Shown here: positions 27,237 through 36,036 of the stretch, piece by piece | Layout of the letters: every line of letters starts with the position of its first letter | Numbering within the stretch: the first letter of the stretch is position 1 | Assembly: GCF_000829435.1 (NCBI RefSeq) | Contig: NZ_JXRP01000009.1 | Coordinates: forward strand, 620,001 to 684,000 | Direction: 5' to 3' | Source: Jeotgalibacillus soli | GTDB taxonomy: Bacteria; Bacillota; Bacilli; Bacillales; Jeotgalibacillaceae | Length of the DNA stretch: 64,000 nucleotides | Made by a program: the position numbers and the translations under genes | The notes under the pieces: generated by a model | Databases searched by the model: none | The model's input: the letters and a program-made list of their open reading frames with translations, nothing else | What the model was told of the DNA's origin: nothing

Positions 27237-28173
27237 CATTTATTGGAAGCTGTTGGTTCAACCGCTGTTCCAGATACTCGATTCCGACTTGTGTTAGCTG
27301 GTAGTGGATTTGGCCATCCTTTTTGATTTTCTCTACTTTTGGACGAGAGCGGCTCAAGGCGATTTGGACTGCTTTTGACGAATGGTTATAGGAGAAAACA
27401 TCGCGCAGAATGTAGTAAACATCCTGTGCTGAAAGGCATGGATAGTCGAGTTCATTTCTGTAAATATACAGAATGCTCAGGGCTTGATCGTCAATGCGTT
27501 CCATCAGTATCGGATTCGGATTATTGTTTAAATTTAGATCCTGAATAGTGATATCCAACAATTGAAGCTGCTTCTCTGACGGTCCAGAAGAAGGGTCAAA
27601 GGAAAGTGCTGTTTCCGAGCTTATGCTGTCGTTGGGTATCTTTAAATCTGAAATATATTGAATACCGGTGCTGGTAATTTCATATGTTTTTTGCAAATCG
27701 GAAAGGCCTGATTCGATTAAAAAACCTTTCTTGACGCAAGTATGTACGCTCAAGTGGATATTGTTTGGTACATTATGCCGCGATTCGCGAAATTGCTTGC
27801 GTACGGCCTTTGCTGTAAAAGCAGGGTGGCCATGATGCTGCGTAATGTAATAAGCAATGGCCAGCGTGTACTGCCATTCTGATTGAAGGGGAAGTCCTTC
27901 AAGAAAAAGCTGAATTTCCTTTTTATCTGAAGCGGAAACGCTGTGTGCTGCTGATTCAGGAACCTTTTCATCCGCTAGTGAACGTGTTGGTGTTATTGAG
28001 GTTTGCAGCTTTTTTGGTAGAAACTTAGAAGGCTGTTGTTTTTCAAGGTCAATGACTTGATTCAATAGATTTAAGGCAATGGGTTCATGTCGATCAAGCA
28101 GGGTTTGGTCCCCTTTAACTGTATATTCAAAGTCTTTATAGCGAACGCTAAGGCTAAGTTCCACCTCACTCAT
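27232..28173 (-). CDS. Hypothetical protein, possibly DNA-binding
   Basis: I do not recognise this 313-residue protein. It is soluble, with no signal or membrane segment. Two segments, residues about 100-185 (YTLAIAYYITQHHG ... KKGFLIESG ... YEITSTGIQYI) and 230-305 (ALSILYIYRNELDYPCLSAQ ... YQLTQVGIEYLEQ), each look like a helical domain ending in a short beta-wing. This recalls tandem winged helices, as an inference only. A clear ribosome site (AAAAGGAGG) precedes the ATG. A sigma-A-like promoter and palindrome lie upstream, and it is divergent from another unknown gene. Confidence 0.75.
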   Translation of the reverse strand: MSEVELSLSVRYKDFEYTVKGDQTLLDRHEPIALNLLNQVIDLEKQQPSKFLPKKLQTSITPTRSLADEKVPESAAHSVSASDKKEIQLFLEGLPLQSEWQYTLAIAYYITQHHGHPAFTAKAVRKQFRESRHNVPNNIHLSVHTCVKKGFLIESGLSDLQKTYEITSTGIQYISDLKIPNDSISSETALSFDPSSGPSEKQLQLLDITIQDLNLNNNPNPILMERIDDQALSILYIYRNELDYPCLSAQDVYYILRDVFSYNHSSKAVQIALSRSRPKVEKIKKDGQIHYQLTQVGIEYLEQRLNQQLPINE

Positions 28174-28208
28174 AACGTTTCCTCCTTTTAATACGTGTCT
28201 TTAGTATT

Positions 28209-28261
28209 ATTATAGTATGTATTTTTTTAATAATCAATTGTTTTGTTCTTTTTTAAGAACA
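28209..28261 (-). promoter_or_regulatory. Promoter for the 313-residue gene with an adjoining palindrome
   Basis: On the minus strand TTGATT (28232-28237), a 17-base spacer and a perfect TATAAT (28209-28214) form a good sigma-A-type promoter. Immediately upstream lies a perfect palindrome, TGTTCTT-TTTT-AAGAACA (28244-28261). It could be an operator acting on one or both divergent genes. Confidence 0.6.
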
Positions 28262-28375
28262 TTTTTACTGGACGTGTAAACCGATGATTGAGAGTCATAT
28301 AGGTCTTTGGGCATTATGTGTGGGTTAATAGAGGAAAAAAGTATCGATTATTATGCTAAAACAATATACTAGCGT

Positions 28376-28404
28376 TTGCAAAAGTTGAATAAAGGACATA
28401 TACA
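28376..28404 (+). promoter_or_regulatory. Candidate promoter for the 171-residue gene
   Basis: TTGCAA (28376-28381) and TATACA (28399-28404) are separated by 17 bases, each matching the sigma-A consensus at four of six positions. Confidence 0.4.
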
Positions 28405-28436
28405 AAATAACAATACATAGAATGGGAGGGTTTAGG

Positions 28437-28952
28437 ATGCAACGAGATCCAGTAGGACAGGTTTTGTTTATTGAGATTTGCAAAAAGCTTCGTGATTTAA
28501 AATGGATCGTTGATGAGCAGGATCTTCATAAAAACGGGGCGATAACAGAAGCGGTGTTCAAGCTGCCTGAGCGTATAGTTAATCAAATGAAGGACTCTGA
28601 GCTAGATAAAAAGATCGCTGCTATTCGTTATGAAGGGGAACGGGAATCTTTTGAGCGCAATGAAATGGAGGGCATTACACTTGAGTTTTTTCGAAAACCC
28701 CTGGAATCCATTAGGCTTGAAAACACTGTTGAGGAAGTCAAAGCTTTCCGAGTAAAAGACCACGAAAAATCAAACGGCAGTATTTCTTTTTTTATCGATC
28801 AAGTATTTGCTGAAAATGAAGTTCAGGAGTGGATGGACGAGCTCTTTGGGCTTTTGCAATCAGAAATGACAGAAATATACGGAGAATATACCAAGGAAAT
28901 CCCCATCGTCCTACTGCCAAGCCGGCTGCAGGAGCTCCCGCTTCATGAATAG
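28437..28952 (+). CDS. Hypothetical protein
   Basis: This 171-residue cytoplasmic, charge-rich protein belongs to no family I recognise. It begins MQRDPVGQVLFIEICKKLRD and has no membrane segment or obvious catalytic motif. ATG 28437 is chosen because GGGAGGG (28424-28430) overlaps an earlier ATG. It is divergent from the 313-residue unknown, and their shared control region suggests related roles. A long palindrome and a terminator follow. Confidence 0.7.
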   Translation: MQRDPVGQVLFIEICKKLRDLKWIVDEQDLHKNGAITEAVFKLPERIVNQMKDSELDKKIAAIRYEGERESFERNEMEGITLEFFRKPLESIRLENTVEEVKAFRVKDHEKSNGSISFFIDQVFAENEVQEWMDELFGLLQSEMTEIYGEYTKEIPIVLLPSRLQELPLHE

Positions 28953-29020
28953 CATGCAGGGAGACTGATGTTTTTTAAGTTGATGCTTTTTTAAAAGTTG
29001 ATATTTTTATTCGAATTGAC

Positions 29021-29065
29021 GCTTTCGTTCGCTAAAGGGGTCTGACCCCTTTAGCGAACGAAAGC
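29021..29065. repeat. 45-bp near-perfect palindrome, copy 1
   Basis: Arms of 22 bp around a single central base: left arm GCTTTCGTTCG then CTAAAGGGGTC, right arm its exact complement. It belongs to a family of four copies in this window (also 35952-35994, 60049-60097, 60890-60934). A terminator lies six bases downstream. Confidence 0.9.
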
Positions 29066-29070
29066 ATAAG

Positions 29071-29125
29071 GATACGATGATTCTTTGAGATGTGCTTTTT
29101 CAAAGATTGATCGTATCTTTTTTTT
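29071..29125 (+). terminator. Terminator downstream of palindrome copy 1
   Basis: GATACGATGATTCTTTGA (29071-29088) pairs almost fully with TCAAAGATTGATCGTATC (29100-29117), followed by a run of T. It ends the 28437-28952 gene. Confidence 0.85.
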
Positions 29126-29162
29126 CAAAAAGAAGGAATTTTATGTGGTCGGAGAGAAATGG

Positions 29163-29198
29163 TTATTAACGGACTATTTAAGGAAAAATTCCTTAAAT
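29163..29198 (+). promoter_or_regulatory. Operator-like block A upstream of the amidohydrolase operon
   Basis: It contains TTATTAACGGA followed, at a fixed offset, by the palindrome ATTTAAGGAA-AAA-TTCCTTAAAT (29176-29198). The same 36-base block, 30 of 36 identical and with identical spacing, stands before the AbgT gene at 34354-34389. A shared regulator is likely; the protein encoded at 32960-34270 is the obvious candidate. Confidence 0.65.
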
Positions 29199-29220
29199 GA
29201 ATAGAATGGAGTGGATAGGT

Positions 29221-30420
29221 ATGAAGAACGATCAAGTGATCACAACAGAGCGGGTGATTGAGCTGCGCAGAGAGCTGCACCAGTTTCCGGAATTAAGCGG
29301 AGAGGAGTGGCAAACGAGTAAGCTTGTGCAGGAGGAGCTCACGAGGATTGGGATCCCGTTTGCAATAGGGTATGCAAAAACAGGCGTGCTCGGTGTGATT
29401 GAAGGTACACATAAAGGGGGAGTCGTTGCGCTTCGAGCGGATATGGATGCACTGCCGATCCAGGAGGAAACAAATGATCTCTATGCTTCAAAAATAGATG
29501 GTGTTATGCATGCTTGTGGTCATGATGCACATACAGCCATGCTCATTGAGACGGGCAGAGTGCTGTTTGAACAGCGGGATCAGCTTGCTGGAACGGTTTT
29601 ACTAGTATTTCAGCCATCAGAGGAAAAGGGGCCTCTTGGTGGAGCGAAGCCAATGATGGAGGATGGTGTATTTGACCGCTGGAAACCAGATGTGGTGTTT
29701 GGACAGCATGTGTGGCCGGATTTGCCAGTAGGAACGATTGGTGTACGAGCGAATGAAATGATGGGTGCCTCTGACCGTTTTACCATTGAAATAAAGGGGC
29801 AAGGAGGACATGCAAGTATGCCGCATCAGACGAATGACGCGATTATTGTTGCGTCATCGCTGATTGCAAATCTGCAAACCGTAATAAGCAGAAATATGGA
29901 TCCGCTGCAATCCTCGGTGCTGACGATTGGGACCATTGAAGGCGGCTATCGCTATAATGTTGTGGCGGATCGCGTGACGCTCACGGGGACGGTTCGAACA
30001 TTTGAAAAGGATATAAAAGAACAGATGAAAAAGCGTTTAGTGGAAGTCGCTAAAGGTACAGCGGCAACATTTGATGTTGAAGTTGAGGTTGATTATGTCG
30101 ATGGCTATCCTCCGACCATCAATACCCCAGAATGGGCAGAATGTATTAAGCAGACCGCAATGTTGACCTTTGGTGAGCAAGCAGCACCTGAAGTGAATCC
30201 GTCACTTGGCGGAGAGGATTTCTCTCGTTTTCTAGAAGAGTACCCAGGTGCCTTTTTTTGGCTCGGAACAGGAAATGATGAAGCGTTTGAACGGCGTCCG
30301 CTGCATGACTCGCGTTTTCAGCTCGATGAAGCAGCATTGCCTGTGGGTGTGAAAATGATGACTGCATTGGCAAAGCAGGCACTGAATCAACTTTCAGCAA
30401 GAAAAAGCGGTGATAAATAA
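29221..30420 (+). CDS. M20-family amidohydrolase (N-acyl-amino-acid hydrolase type)
   Basis: ATG 29221 is preferred to the ATG 8 codons earlier, which overlaps the GGAGTGGATAGG ribosome site. The 399-residue protein has the M20D pattern: LRADMDALPIQEE, MHACGHDAHTAM (metal His/Asp), PSEEKGPLGGAKPM (catalytic Glu), GHASMPHQTNDAI and SLGGEDFSRFLEEYPGAFFWLG. Such enzymes cleave N-acyl or indole-acetyl amino acids in the cytoplasm with two metal ions. It is the first gene of a tight operon, its stop overlapping the next ATG (TAATG). Confidence 0.9.
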   Translation: MKNDQVITTERVIELRRELHQFPELSGEEWQTSKLVQEELTRIGIPFAIGYAKTGVLGVIEGTHKGGVVALRADMDALPIQEETNDLYASKIDGVMHACGHDAHTAMLIETGRVLFEQRDQLAGTVLLVFQPSEEKGPLGGAKPMMEDGVFDRWKPDVVFGQHVWPDLPVGTIGVRANEMMGASDRFTIEIKGQGGHASMPHQTNDAIIVASSLIANLQTVISRNMDPLQSSVLTIGTIEGGYRYNVVADRVTLTGTVRTFEKDIKEQMKKRLVEVAKGTAATFDVEVEVDYVDGYPPTINTPEWAECIKQTAMLTFGEQAAPEVNPSLGGEDFSRFLEEYPGAFFWLGTGNDEAFERRPLHDSRFQLDEAALPVGVKMMTALAKQALNQLSARKSGDK

Positions 30421-31727
30421 TGGAGATATCAGAAGAAAATCAAAAAAATTCACTTATAAAATGGCGAAGAACGCTGCACCAGATTCCAGAGGTTGGCTTT
30501 ACTGAGTTTCAGACCACCTATTTTTTAGCAAAAATGCTTGATGAGCTGGGATGGACGGTTACGGTCGGCAAAGAAGTGATGAATGAAGAAGCAAGGTATG
30601 GCGTACCAAGGTCGAATGTGCTTGAAGCATCCAAACATCGTGCGCGTAATGCAGGTATTCCAGAAGCTTTTTTGGAAAAGCTTGCGGGAGGATTCACGGG
30701 TGTTGTTGCAACGCTTGATTCGGGCAGAACTGGTCAGCATGCCGCATTGCGTTTTGATATAGATGCGCTGCCCATTGATGAAACGACGAATGAGAATCAT
30801 CTGCCGAACCGAGAAGGATTTGCATCTACCCATCCTGGAGAGATGCATGCATGCGGTCATGATGCACATGCAGCAATCGGATTGGGTGTGGCGCAGAAGC
30901 TGTCATCTGAGTTACCCAAATGGAATGGCAAGGTAACGCTATTGTTTCAGCCGGCAGAAGAAGGGAGTCGTGGAGCAAAGGCCATGGTGGCAAATGGGTG
31001 GCTGGATGGAGTCGATTTGTTTTTAAGCGGGCATGTCGGCATTCGTTCGCTTGCCGTTGGACAGGTTGCCGCATCATCGGATCAAATTTTAGCGACGACA
31101 AAGCTTGATGTGACCTTCAAAGGAGTAGCTGCTCATGCAGGCGTGGAGCCTGAGAAAGGGAAAAATGCATTGCTGGCTGCAGCTTCGGCTGCGGTTCAGC
31201 TGCTTTCCCTTCCTAAGCACCCAGGCGGGACTACAAGGTTAAATGTCGGCTCAATGAAAGCAGGAAGAGGGCGTAATATTATTCCAGATGAAGCCGTGAT
31301 GGAGGTTGAAACTCGAGGAGAGACAACAATTCTAAATCAATGGGTCGTCACGCAAGCAGAACACATCATTCGAGAAGCAGCACAGCAATATGAAGTGGAG
31401 GTCTTGATTGATTATGTTGGAGAAGGAGAGACAGCAGCATCTGATTTGTCTTTTGCCCCGCTGCTTGAGCGGGCAGCAGAAAATAGCGGGATCATTACGG
31501 AGGTTTTTCCGGTGCAGCCGCTGGGAGGCTCGGAGGATGCAAGTGTCATGATGAATTACGTTCGAAAAAAAGGGGGCAAGGCGACGTATATGATATTTGG
31601 AACCCCTCTTGCGTCAGGACATCACCAACCTGATTTTGATATAGATGAACATGTTTTACAAGTGGGAGTAGACGTCTATACACGTCTGATTTATCAAACA
31701 TCAAAGGAGCTGAAGGAAAATGAATAA
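30420..31727 (+). CDS. M20 amidohydrolase, AbgA-like (aminobenzoyl-glutamate hydrolase subunit A type)
   Basis: At 435 residues this is the length of AbgA. It carries the AbgA-type insertion after the first block (MNEEARYGVPRSNVLEASKH), LRFDIDALPIDETTNE, MHACGHDAHAAIG, FQPAEEGSRGAKAMV, AHAGVEPEKGKNALLAA, and a C-terminal GHHQPDFDIDEHVL. AbgA with AbgB hydrolyses p-aminobenzoyl-glutamate. The AbgT-family transporter gene at 34410 supports that substrate class, although no clear AbgB pairing can be proven. It overlaps both neighbours by a few bases. Confidence 0.86.
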   Translation: MEISEENQKNSLIKWRRTLHQIPEVGFTEFQTTYFLAKMLDELGWTVTVGKEVMNEEARYGVPRSNVLEASKHRARNAGIPEAFLEKLAGGFTGVVATLDSGRTGQHAALRFDIDALPIDETTNENHLPNREGFASTHPGEMHACGHDAHAAIGLGVAQKLSSELPKWNGKVTLLFQPAEEGSRGAKAMVANGWLDGVDLFLSGHVGIRSLAVGQVAASSDQILATTKLDVTFKGVAAHAGVEPEKGKNALLAAASAAVQLLSLPKHPGGTTRLNVGSMKAGRGRNIIPDEAVMEVETRGETTILNQWVVTQAEHIIREAAQQYEVEVLIDYVGEGETAASDLSFAPLLERAAENSGIITEVFPVQPLGGSEDASVMMNYVRKKGGKATYMIFGTPLASGHHQPDFDIDEHVLQVGVDVYTRLIYQTSKELKENE

Positions 31728-33012
31728 TTGGCTTGAAACAACACTTCTTGCTTTAAATTTAACGAATAAAATGCAGAAGGCAGAAGGATTTACAAGGCTT
31801 GGGCTGTCCTTGGATGAGCAGCGGTCGATGGCTGTTTTTTGTAAAACGGCATCGGATCTCGGTCTTTCCGTGAAGAAGGATCCAGCAGGAAATATCATTG
31901 CACGATGGAATCCAGCGCAGTCAATATTGCCAGCCGTCGTGGTGGGCTCGCATCTGGATACTGTTACAAATGGGGGGGGATATGACGGAGCTGCGGGTGT
32001 GCTATGCGGACTAGCTGCTGTTAAAAAGCTTCAGGATGAACAGGTAATTCCTTCTCATCCCATTGAAGTTGTCTGCTTTATTTCAGAGGAATCAGCACGT
32101 TTTGGCATTTCGACCATTGGCAGTAAAGCAATGGCGGGAATGCTGGATAAGGGCATAGGAAGTGTGAAGGATGCTCATGGAGTGACAATCAAAGAAGCAG
32201 CGGAACAAGTCGGCATTGACTGGGGAAATGTCATGGCAGCCGAACGTGACGAAAGTGAAATAAAAAGCTTTGTAGAGCTGCATATTGAGCAAGGTCTTGA
32301 GATTGAACGTCATCATGCTGAATTTGGAGTCGTGCAAGGGATTGCTTGTCCCATTCGATTGAAGATAACGGTTAATGGAAAGGCTGGCCACACAGGAACT
32401 ACCCCAATGGGAGAGAGAAATGATGCCTTGGTTGCCATTGCGCCGCTTGTCACGTTTGTGTCAGAGGAAGCGGCCTCATTAAGTGCTGGCTCTGAGCTCC
32501 CAATTGTTGCAACCGTAAGTACAGTGGAGCTTTCACCAAACTCGATGAATGTGATCCCAGGCAAAGTCGAGCTTGGAATTGATATTCGAAGCGTGGAGGA
32601 TGCGCTAAAAGAAAAGATGGCAGAAAAAATAGTTCAACAGTGTAAAAGACTTCAAGAGCAGCTAGATGGTACAATAACCATAGAAACACTCGTACATAAT
32701 CCATCTGTTCATTTAGATGCTTCTATTATGAACCGTATTAAAGAAGCGGGAGAAAAAACAGGCTTCAAAAGCCATGTTATGAACAGCGGTGCAGGCCATG
32801 ATGTCATGAATATGGCGAAAAAATGGCCTTCAGGTTTATTATTTATTCGCTGCCGTGATGGGCTCAGTCATCATCCGGAGGAACACGCAGACATAGAGGA
32901 CCTTGCTATGGGTGTTTCCATACTGTCCGCATTTTTGCGGCAAGAAGCAGGTGAAGTCAGTGACCATACAAATCGGGATCATAGGACCCATAGACTCAAT
33001 CGAACGAATTGA
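31720..33012 (+). CDS. M20-type Zn hydrolase, N-carbamoyl-L-amino-acid hydrolase / allantoate amidohydrolase family
   Basis: The 430-residue protein has the AmaB/AllC pattern: VVVGSHLDTVTNGGGYDGAAGVL (metal His, Asp), FISEESARFGISTIGSKAM (catalytic Glu), ELHIEQGLEIE, GKAGHTGTTPMGERNDAL, and MNSGAGHDVMNMA. It likely cleaves N-carbamoyl or related ureido/amide substrates. It has no associated hydantoinase or allantoinase gene here, so the substrate may instead match the operon's other hydrolases. It overlaps the previous gene by 8 bases and the regulator gene by 53. Confidence 0.87.
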   Translation: MNNWLETTLLALNLTNKMQKAEGFTRLGLSLDEQRSMAVFCKTASDLGLSVKKDPAGNIIARWNPAQSILPAVVVGSHLDTVTNGGGYDGAAGVLCGLAAVKKLQDEQVIPSHPIEVVCFISEESARFGISTIGSKAMAGMLDKGIGSVKDAHGVTIKEAAEQVGIDWGNVMAAERDESEIKSFVELHIEQGLEIERHHAEFGVVQGIACPIRLKITVNGKAGHTGTTPMGERNDALVAIAPLVTFVSEEAASLSAGSELPIVATVSTVELSPNSMNVIPGKVELGIDIRSVEDALKEKMAEKIVQQCKRLQEQLDGTITIETLVHNPSVHLDASIMNRIKEAGEKTGFKSHVMNSGAGHDVMNMAKKWPSGLLFIRCRDGLSHHPEEHADIEDLAMGVSILSAFLRQEAGEVSDHTNRDHRTHRLNRTN

Positions 33013-34270
33013 GTTTGTTGCGGAAAGCTTTCATGATGTAGTAGTTAAATCCTTTTCATATAACGATGTGCAGGAGATTGCAAGCATTATCGAAACGCAT
33101 GGACAAGCAGTAGATCAATGGTTTTTTTCCGGGCAGTCTCCTTATCATTTTGCGCACTCTCAAGGCCTGATCACGGAAGAGCATGCAGCATATCCGCCGC
33201 TTCACGGCACAAGCTTTTTTGGTGCTCTTCTTGAAGCGCAATATCAGGAGGAAAAGCTCATTCGTTCTGCAAGTATCGATACGATCGTCCCTAAGGAAAT
33301 TGAAGGAGCTACACAATTTCATGATTTTAAAAATATCACCTTCTCCACTTATCCCTATGAAGGATATTTAGAAGTGGAGGAATTAGTCAGCTTTCACCGG
33401 ACGCGTTTTTTAAATAAAGAAGCGGATGTTGCGCTTACTTGTATCCACGCAGTACAGCAAAAATTGCAGGCACAAGGAATTCCCTGTTACAGGGTTGTCC
33501 CGACAAATATTGCTATCCAGATGGTATTTCGATTATTGATTGGCAGAGCAAAATCGGAAAAATACCGTAATGCCCAAATCGCGATAATCGGATGCGAAAC
33601 GATCGCCCCATCCATGTCTATTCAACATGAACCTCAGCACTCTTTTACTCAAAAAGAAAAAGAGCTTGATTTGCAGAAAATTTTGCTGCAAATGACGCGG
33701 GCAGTACAAGGCTCCCTTGTGAAAATGGGTGACGGTTTATTTTTCATTTTTTCAACGAGAGGCGAGCTTGAACGATCACAAGAAACGTCCTCATTTGATG
33801 ACACAGTTAATCATATTGCACTGGATACGGGGCTTCAGGTACGCATGGGATTGGGAGTAGGTGCTACTGTTACTGAGGCCGAGGATCATGTAAGGCTGGC
33901 ACTGCAGCATGCGAGGCGCTATGAGCATTCCATGATTGTCAGCGTCAATGAAGATAAAGAAATACAAGAGCACGTCCCAGGTGAGCAGTCAATGTCATTT
34001 TCTGTACGGTCTCTCGGAGAAGAATGGATGAAAAGGTTCAAGGAAGCGGGAATCAGTCCAGCCATTGCTTCCCGTATAAGAGCATGGATGAAACGTTATG
34101 ACAAGGACACCATTTCCACGCATGATATTGCGACATGGCTTCAAAGTACAGAACGAAATGGCCGCCGTGTTATGGCAGAACTCGAATCGATTGGGTTTGT
34201 TACGATTTGCGGTGAAGAACAATCCGGAGGCAGAGGACGTCCAAGAAAACTATATCGATTATCTGAGTAG
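32960..34270 (+). CDS. Transcriptional regulator with cyclase-like middle domain and C-terminal winged helix (paralogue of the 38477 protein)
   Basis: GTG 32960, with AGGTGA five bases upstream, gives a 436-residue protein starting VTIQIGIIGPIDSIE; a longer frame from 32903 would bury that start in the previous gene. It has an N-terminal alpha/beta segment (IGIIGP), a middle segment with the GGDEF/cyclase-like pattern VRMGLGVGATVTEAEDHVRLAL, and a C-terminal helix-turn-helix (STHDIATWLQSTERNGRRVM) ending GGRGRPRKLYRL. The architecture recurs at 38477-39793. It probably controls the amidohydrolase/AbgT genes through the shared palindrome. No established family name is certain. Confidence 0.75.
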   Translation: MTIQIGIIGPIDSIERIEFVAESFHDVVVKSFSYNDVQEIASIIETHGQAVDQWFFSGQSPYHFAHSQGLITEEHAAYPPLHGTSFFGALLEAQYQEEKLIRSASIDTIVPKEIEGATQFHDFKNITFSTYPYEGYLEVEELVSFHRTRFLNKEADVALTCIHAVQQKLQAQGIPCYRVVPTNIAIQMVFRLLIGRAKSEKYRNAQIAIIGCETIAPSMSIQHEPQHSFTQKEKELDLQKILLQMTRAVQGSLVKMGDGLFFIFSTRGELERSQETSSFDDTVNHIALDTGLQVRMGLGVGATVTEAEDHVRLALQHARRYEHSMIVSVNEDKEIQEHVPGEQSMSFSVRSLGEEWMKRFKEAGISPAIASRIRAWMKRYDKDTISTHDIATWLQSTERNGRRVMAELESIGFVTICGEEQSGGRGRPRKLYRLSE

Positions 34271-34353
34271 AACCTGTTGATTTGGCAGGTTCTATATTTT
34301 TTTTAAAAAAATTTGTCGGAAAAAAAGGAATTTTTAAATGAATAGCGAATTAT

Positions 34354-34389
34354 TTATTAACGGAACAAATAAGGAAAAGTTCCTTTAAT
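34354..34389 (+). promoter_or_regulatory. Operator-like block B upstream of the AbgT gene
   Basis: TTATTAACGGA (34354-34364) and AAGGAAAAGTTCCTT (34371-34385) match block A at 29163-29198 in 30 of 36 positions with identical spacing. A third, weaker echo (GGAATTTTTAAATGAATAG) lies at about 34328-34346. Confidence 0.65.
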
Positions 34390-34409
34390 AAATTCAAGGG
34401 AGTGATTTG

Positions 34410-35942
34410 ATGGCTAAAAAACCTCATACTCAAGATTCGGAGAAACAAAAGTCAAAAGGTCTCATGAAGGTTCTAAGCGGGATTGAGAAGTATGGAAACA
34501 AGCTTCCGGATCCGTTTATGTTATTCGTTTATTTAAGTGTTTTTGTCATTTTATTATCATGGTTCATTTCAAGTCTTGGCGTAAGCGTTGTACACCCTCA
34601 AACGGAAGAGGACGTTGCCATAAAAAGCCTCGTGTCAGGTGAAGGACTCCAGTATATGCTATCCTCCCTGCTAAGCAATTTTACAGGCTTTGCACCGCTT
34701 GGGCTTGTTTTAGCAATGATGATCGGGATTGGATTAGCTGAAAAGGTTGGGCTATTGGAAGCGGCGATTAAACGTACGATTTTAAAAGCACCTCCTGCTC
34801 TTGTTACATATGCCGTTATTTTTGTAGGAATTATGGGGAACTTAGCTTCTGACGCTGCTTTTGTCATCATCCCACCGCTGGCGGCACTTGTTTTCTATAC
34901 GGTCGGACGCCACCCTTTAGCAGGTTTAGCGGCAGGTTTTGCAGGCGTTGGTGCTGGTTTTACGGCAAACATTATCATTACAGGTACGGATGCCCTTCTT
35001 TCTGGTATTTCTACAGAAGCAGCACGTGATTTTGGGATTATCGTTACACCGGTAGATAACTGGTATTTTATGATTGTCTCGTCCTTTATGCTGTTATTTG
35101 TAGGGGCATTCATTACGAATAAAATTATTGAACCAAAGCTTGGTAAATATGAAGGAAAAGTGAATAAAAAATTGGAGGAGCCATCTCCGCTTGAAGGAAA
35201 AGGAATTAGAAATGCTGTCATTAGCGGAGCGATTTATATCATTATCCTGTTAGTCGGCTTGACTTGGCCGGGATCAGCACTCAGAAATGAAGATGGAGGA
35301 ATTATTCCGTCACCGTTTCTAAGTGGAATTGTTCCAATTACGTTATTCTTTTTTATTGTAATGGGTGTAGCCTATGGCGTCACCGTGAAAAAAATCACCT
35401 CTACACGTGATGTACCGAAATATATGGCTGAAGCGATTAAGGATATGTCAGGCTACATTGTATTAATTTTTGCTGCCTCTCAGTTTATTGCTTATTTTAA
35501 CTGGAGTAACCTTGGAATATGGGTAGCGGTTAGTGGAGCTGATTTCTTAGAATCCGTTAACATGACCGGATTAATCGCGATTATCGGCTTTGTATTCTTC
35601 ACTGCCTTATTAAACCTGTTGATCTTTAGTGGATCTGCTCAATGGGCTCTACAAGCACCTGTATTCATTCCAATGTTTGCCGTGCTTGGCTACAATCCGG
35701 CTTTTGTCCAAGCAGCCTACCGAATTGCAGACTCATCAACGAATATCATCACACCCATGAATCCGTACATTCTAGTAGTGCTTGCCTACATGAAAGAATA
35801 CGATCCAAAAGCGGGACTCGGCACACTCATCGCTCTCATGCTGCCATACTCCATCGCCTTTCTAGGCTGCTGGATCATCCTGCTGCTAATCTTTGCGATC
35901 GGCGGCATCCCATTTGGTCCAGGTGTAGGCGTTTATAGATAA
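34410..35942 (+). CDS. AbgT-family transporter
   Basis: The 510-residue protein has about 11-13 membrane segments and AbgT-family blocks: SGIEKYGNKLPDPFMLFVYL, FAPLGLVLAMMIGIGLAEKVG, SDAAFVIIPPLAALVFYTVG, ANIIITGTDALLSGIS and RIADSSTNIITPMNPYI. The family moves p-aminobenzoyl-glutamate (import) or sulfonamides (export) using an ion gradient. With three amidohydrolases upstream, import of an amide-linked dipeptide-like substrate fits best. ATG 34410 has AAGGGAGTGA just upstream, and a TTG directly before it is less likely. It has its own copy of the operator-like block. Confidence 0.9.
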   Translation: MAKKPHTQDSEKQKSKGLMKVLSGIEKYGNKLPDPFMLFVYLSVFVILLSWFISSLGVSVVHPQTEEDVAIKSLVSGEGLQYMLSSLLSNFTGFAPLGLVLAMMIGIGLAEKVGLLEAAIKRTILKAPPALVTYAVIFVGIMGNLASDAAFVIIPPLAALVFYTVGRHPLAGLAAGFAGVGAGFTANIIITGTDALLSGISTEAARDFGIIVTPVDNWYFMIVSSFMLLFVGAFITNKIIEPKLGKYEGKVNKKLEEPSPLEGKGIRNAVISGAIYIIILLVGLTWPGSALRNEDGGIIPSPFLSGIVPITLFFFIVMGVAYGVTVKKITSTRDVPKYMAEAIKDMSGYIVLIFAASQFIAYFNWSNLGIWVAVSGADFLESVNMTGLIAIIGFVFFTALLNLLIFSGSAQWALQAPVFIPMFAVLGYNPAFVQAAYRIADSSTNIITPMNPYILVVLAYMKEYDPKAGLGTLIALMLPYSIAFLGCWIILLLIFAIGGIPFGPGVGVYR

Positions 35943-35951
35943 TATAGGACA

Positions 35952-35994
35952 CTTTCGTTCGCTAAAGGGGTCTGACCCCTTTAGCGAACGAAAG
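35952..35994. repeat. 43-bp near-perfect palindrome, copy 2
   Basis: The core is identical to copy 1 (CTTTCGTTCG arm, GGGGTCTGACCCC centre), lying 9 bases after the AbgT stop and 8 bases before a terminator. Confidence 0.9.
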
Positions 35995-36002
35995 CAAGGG
36001 AG

Positions 36003-36036
36003 AGACCATGAGATATCTACATCTCATGGTCTTTTT
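36003..36036 (+). terminator. Terminator after the AbgT gene
   Basis: AGACCATGAGAT (36003-36014) pairs with ATCTCATGGTCT (36021-36032) around six bases, with six T following. Confidence 0.9.

Noticed and set aside
29021..29065. Palindrome copies read as terminators
   Set aside because: They lack a T run directly after the stem, and separate terminators with T runs lie next to or near them, so they are a distinct element.
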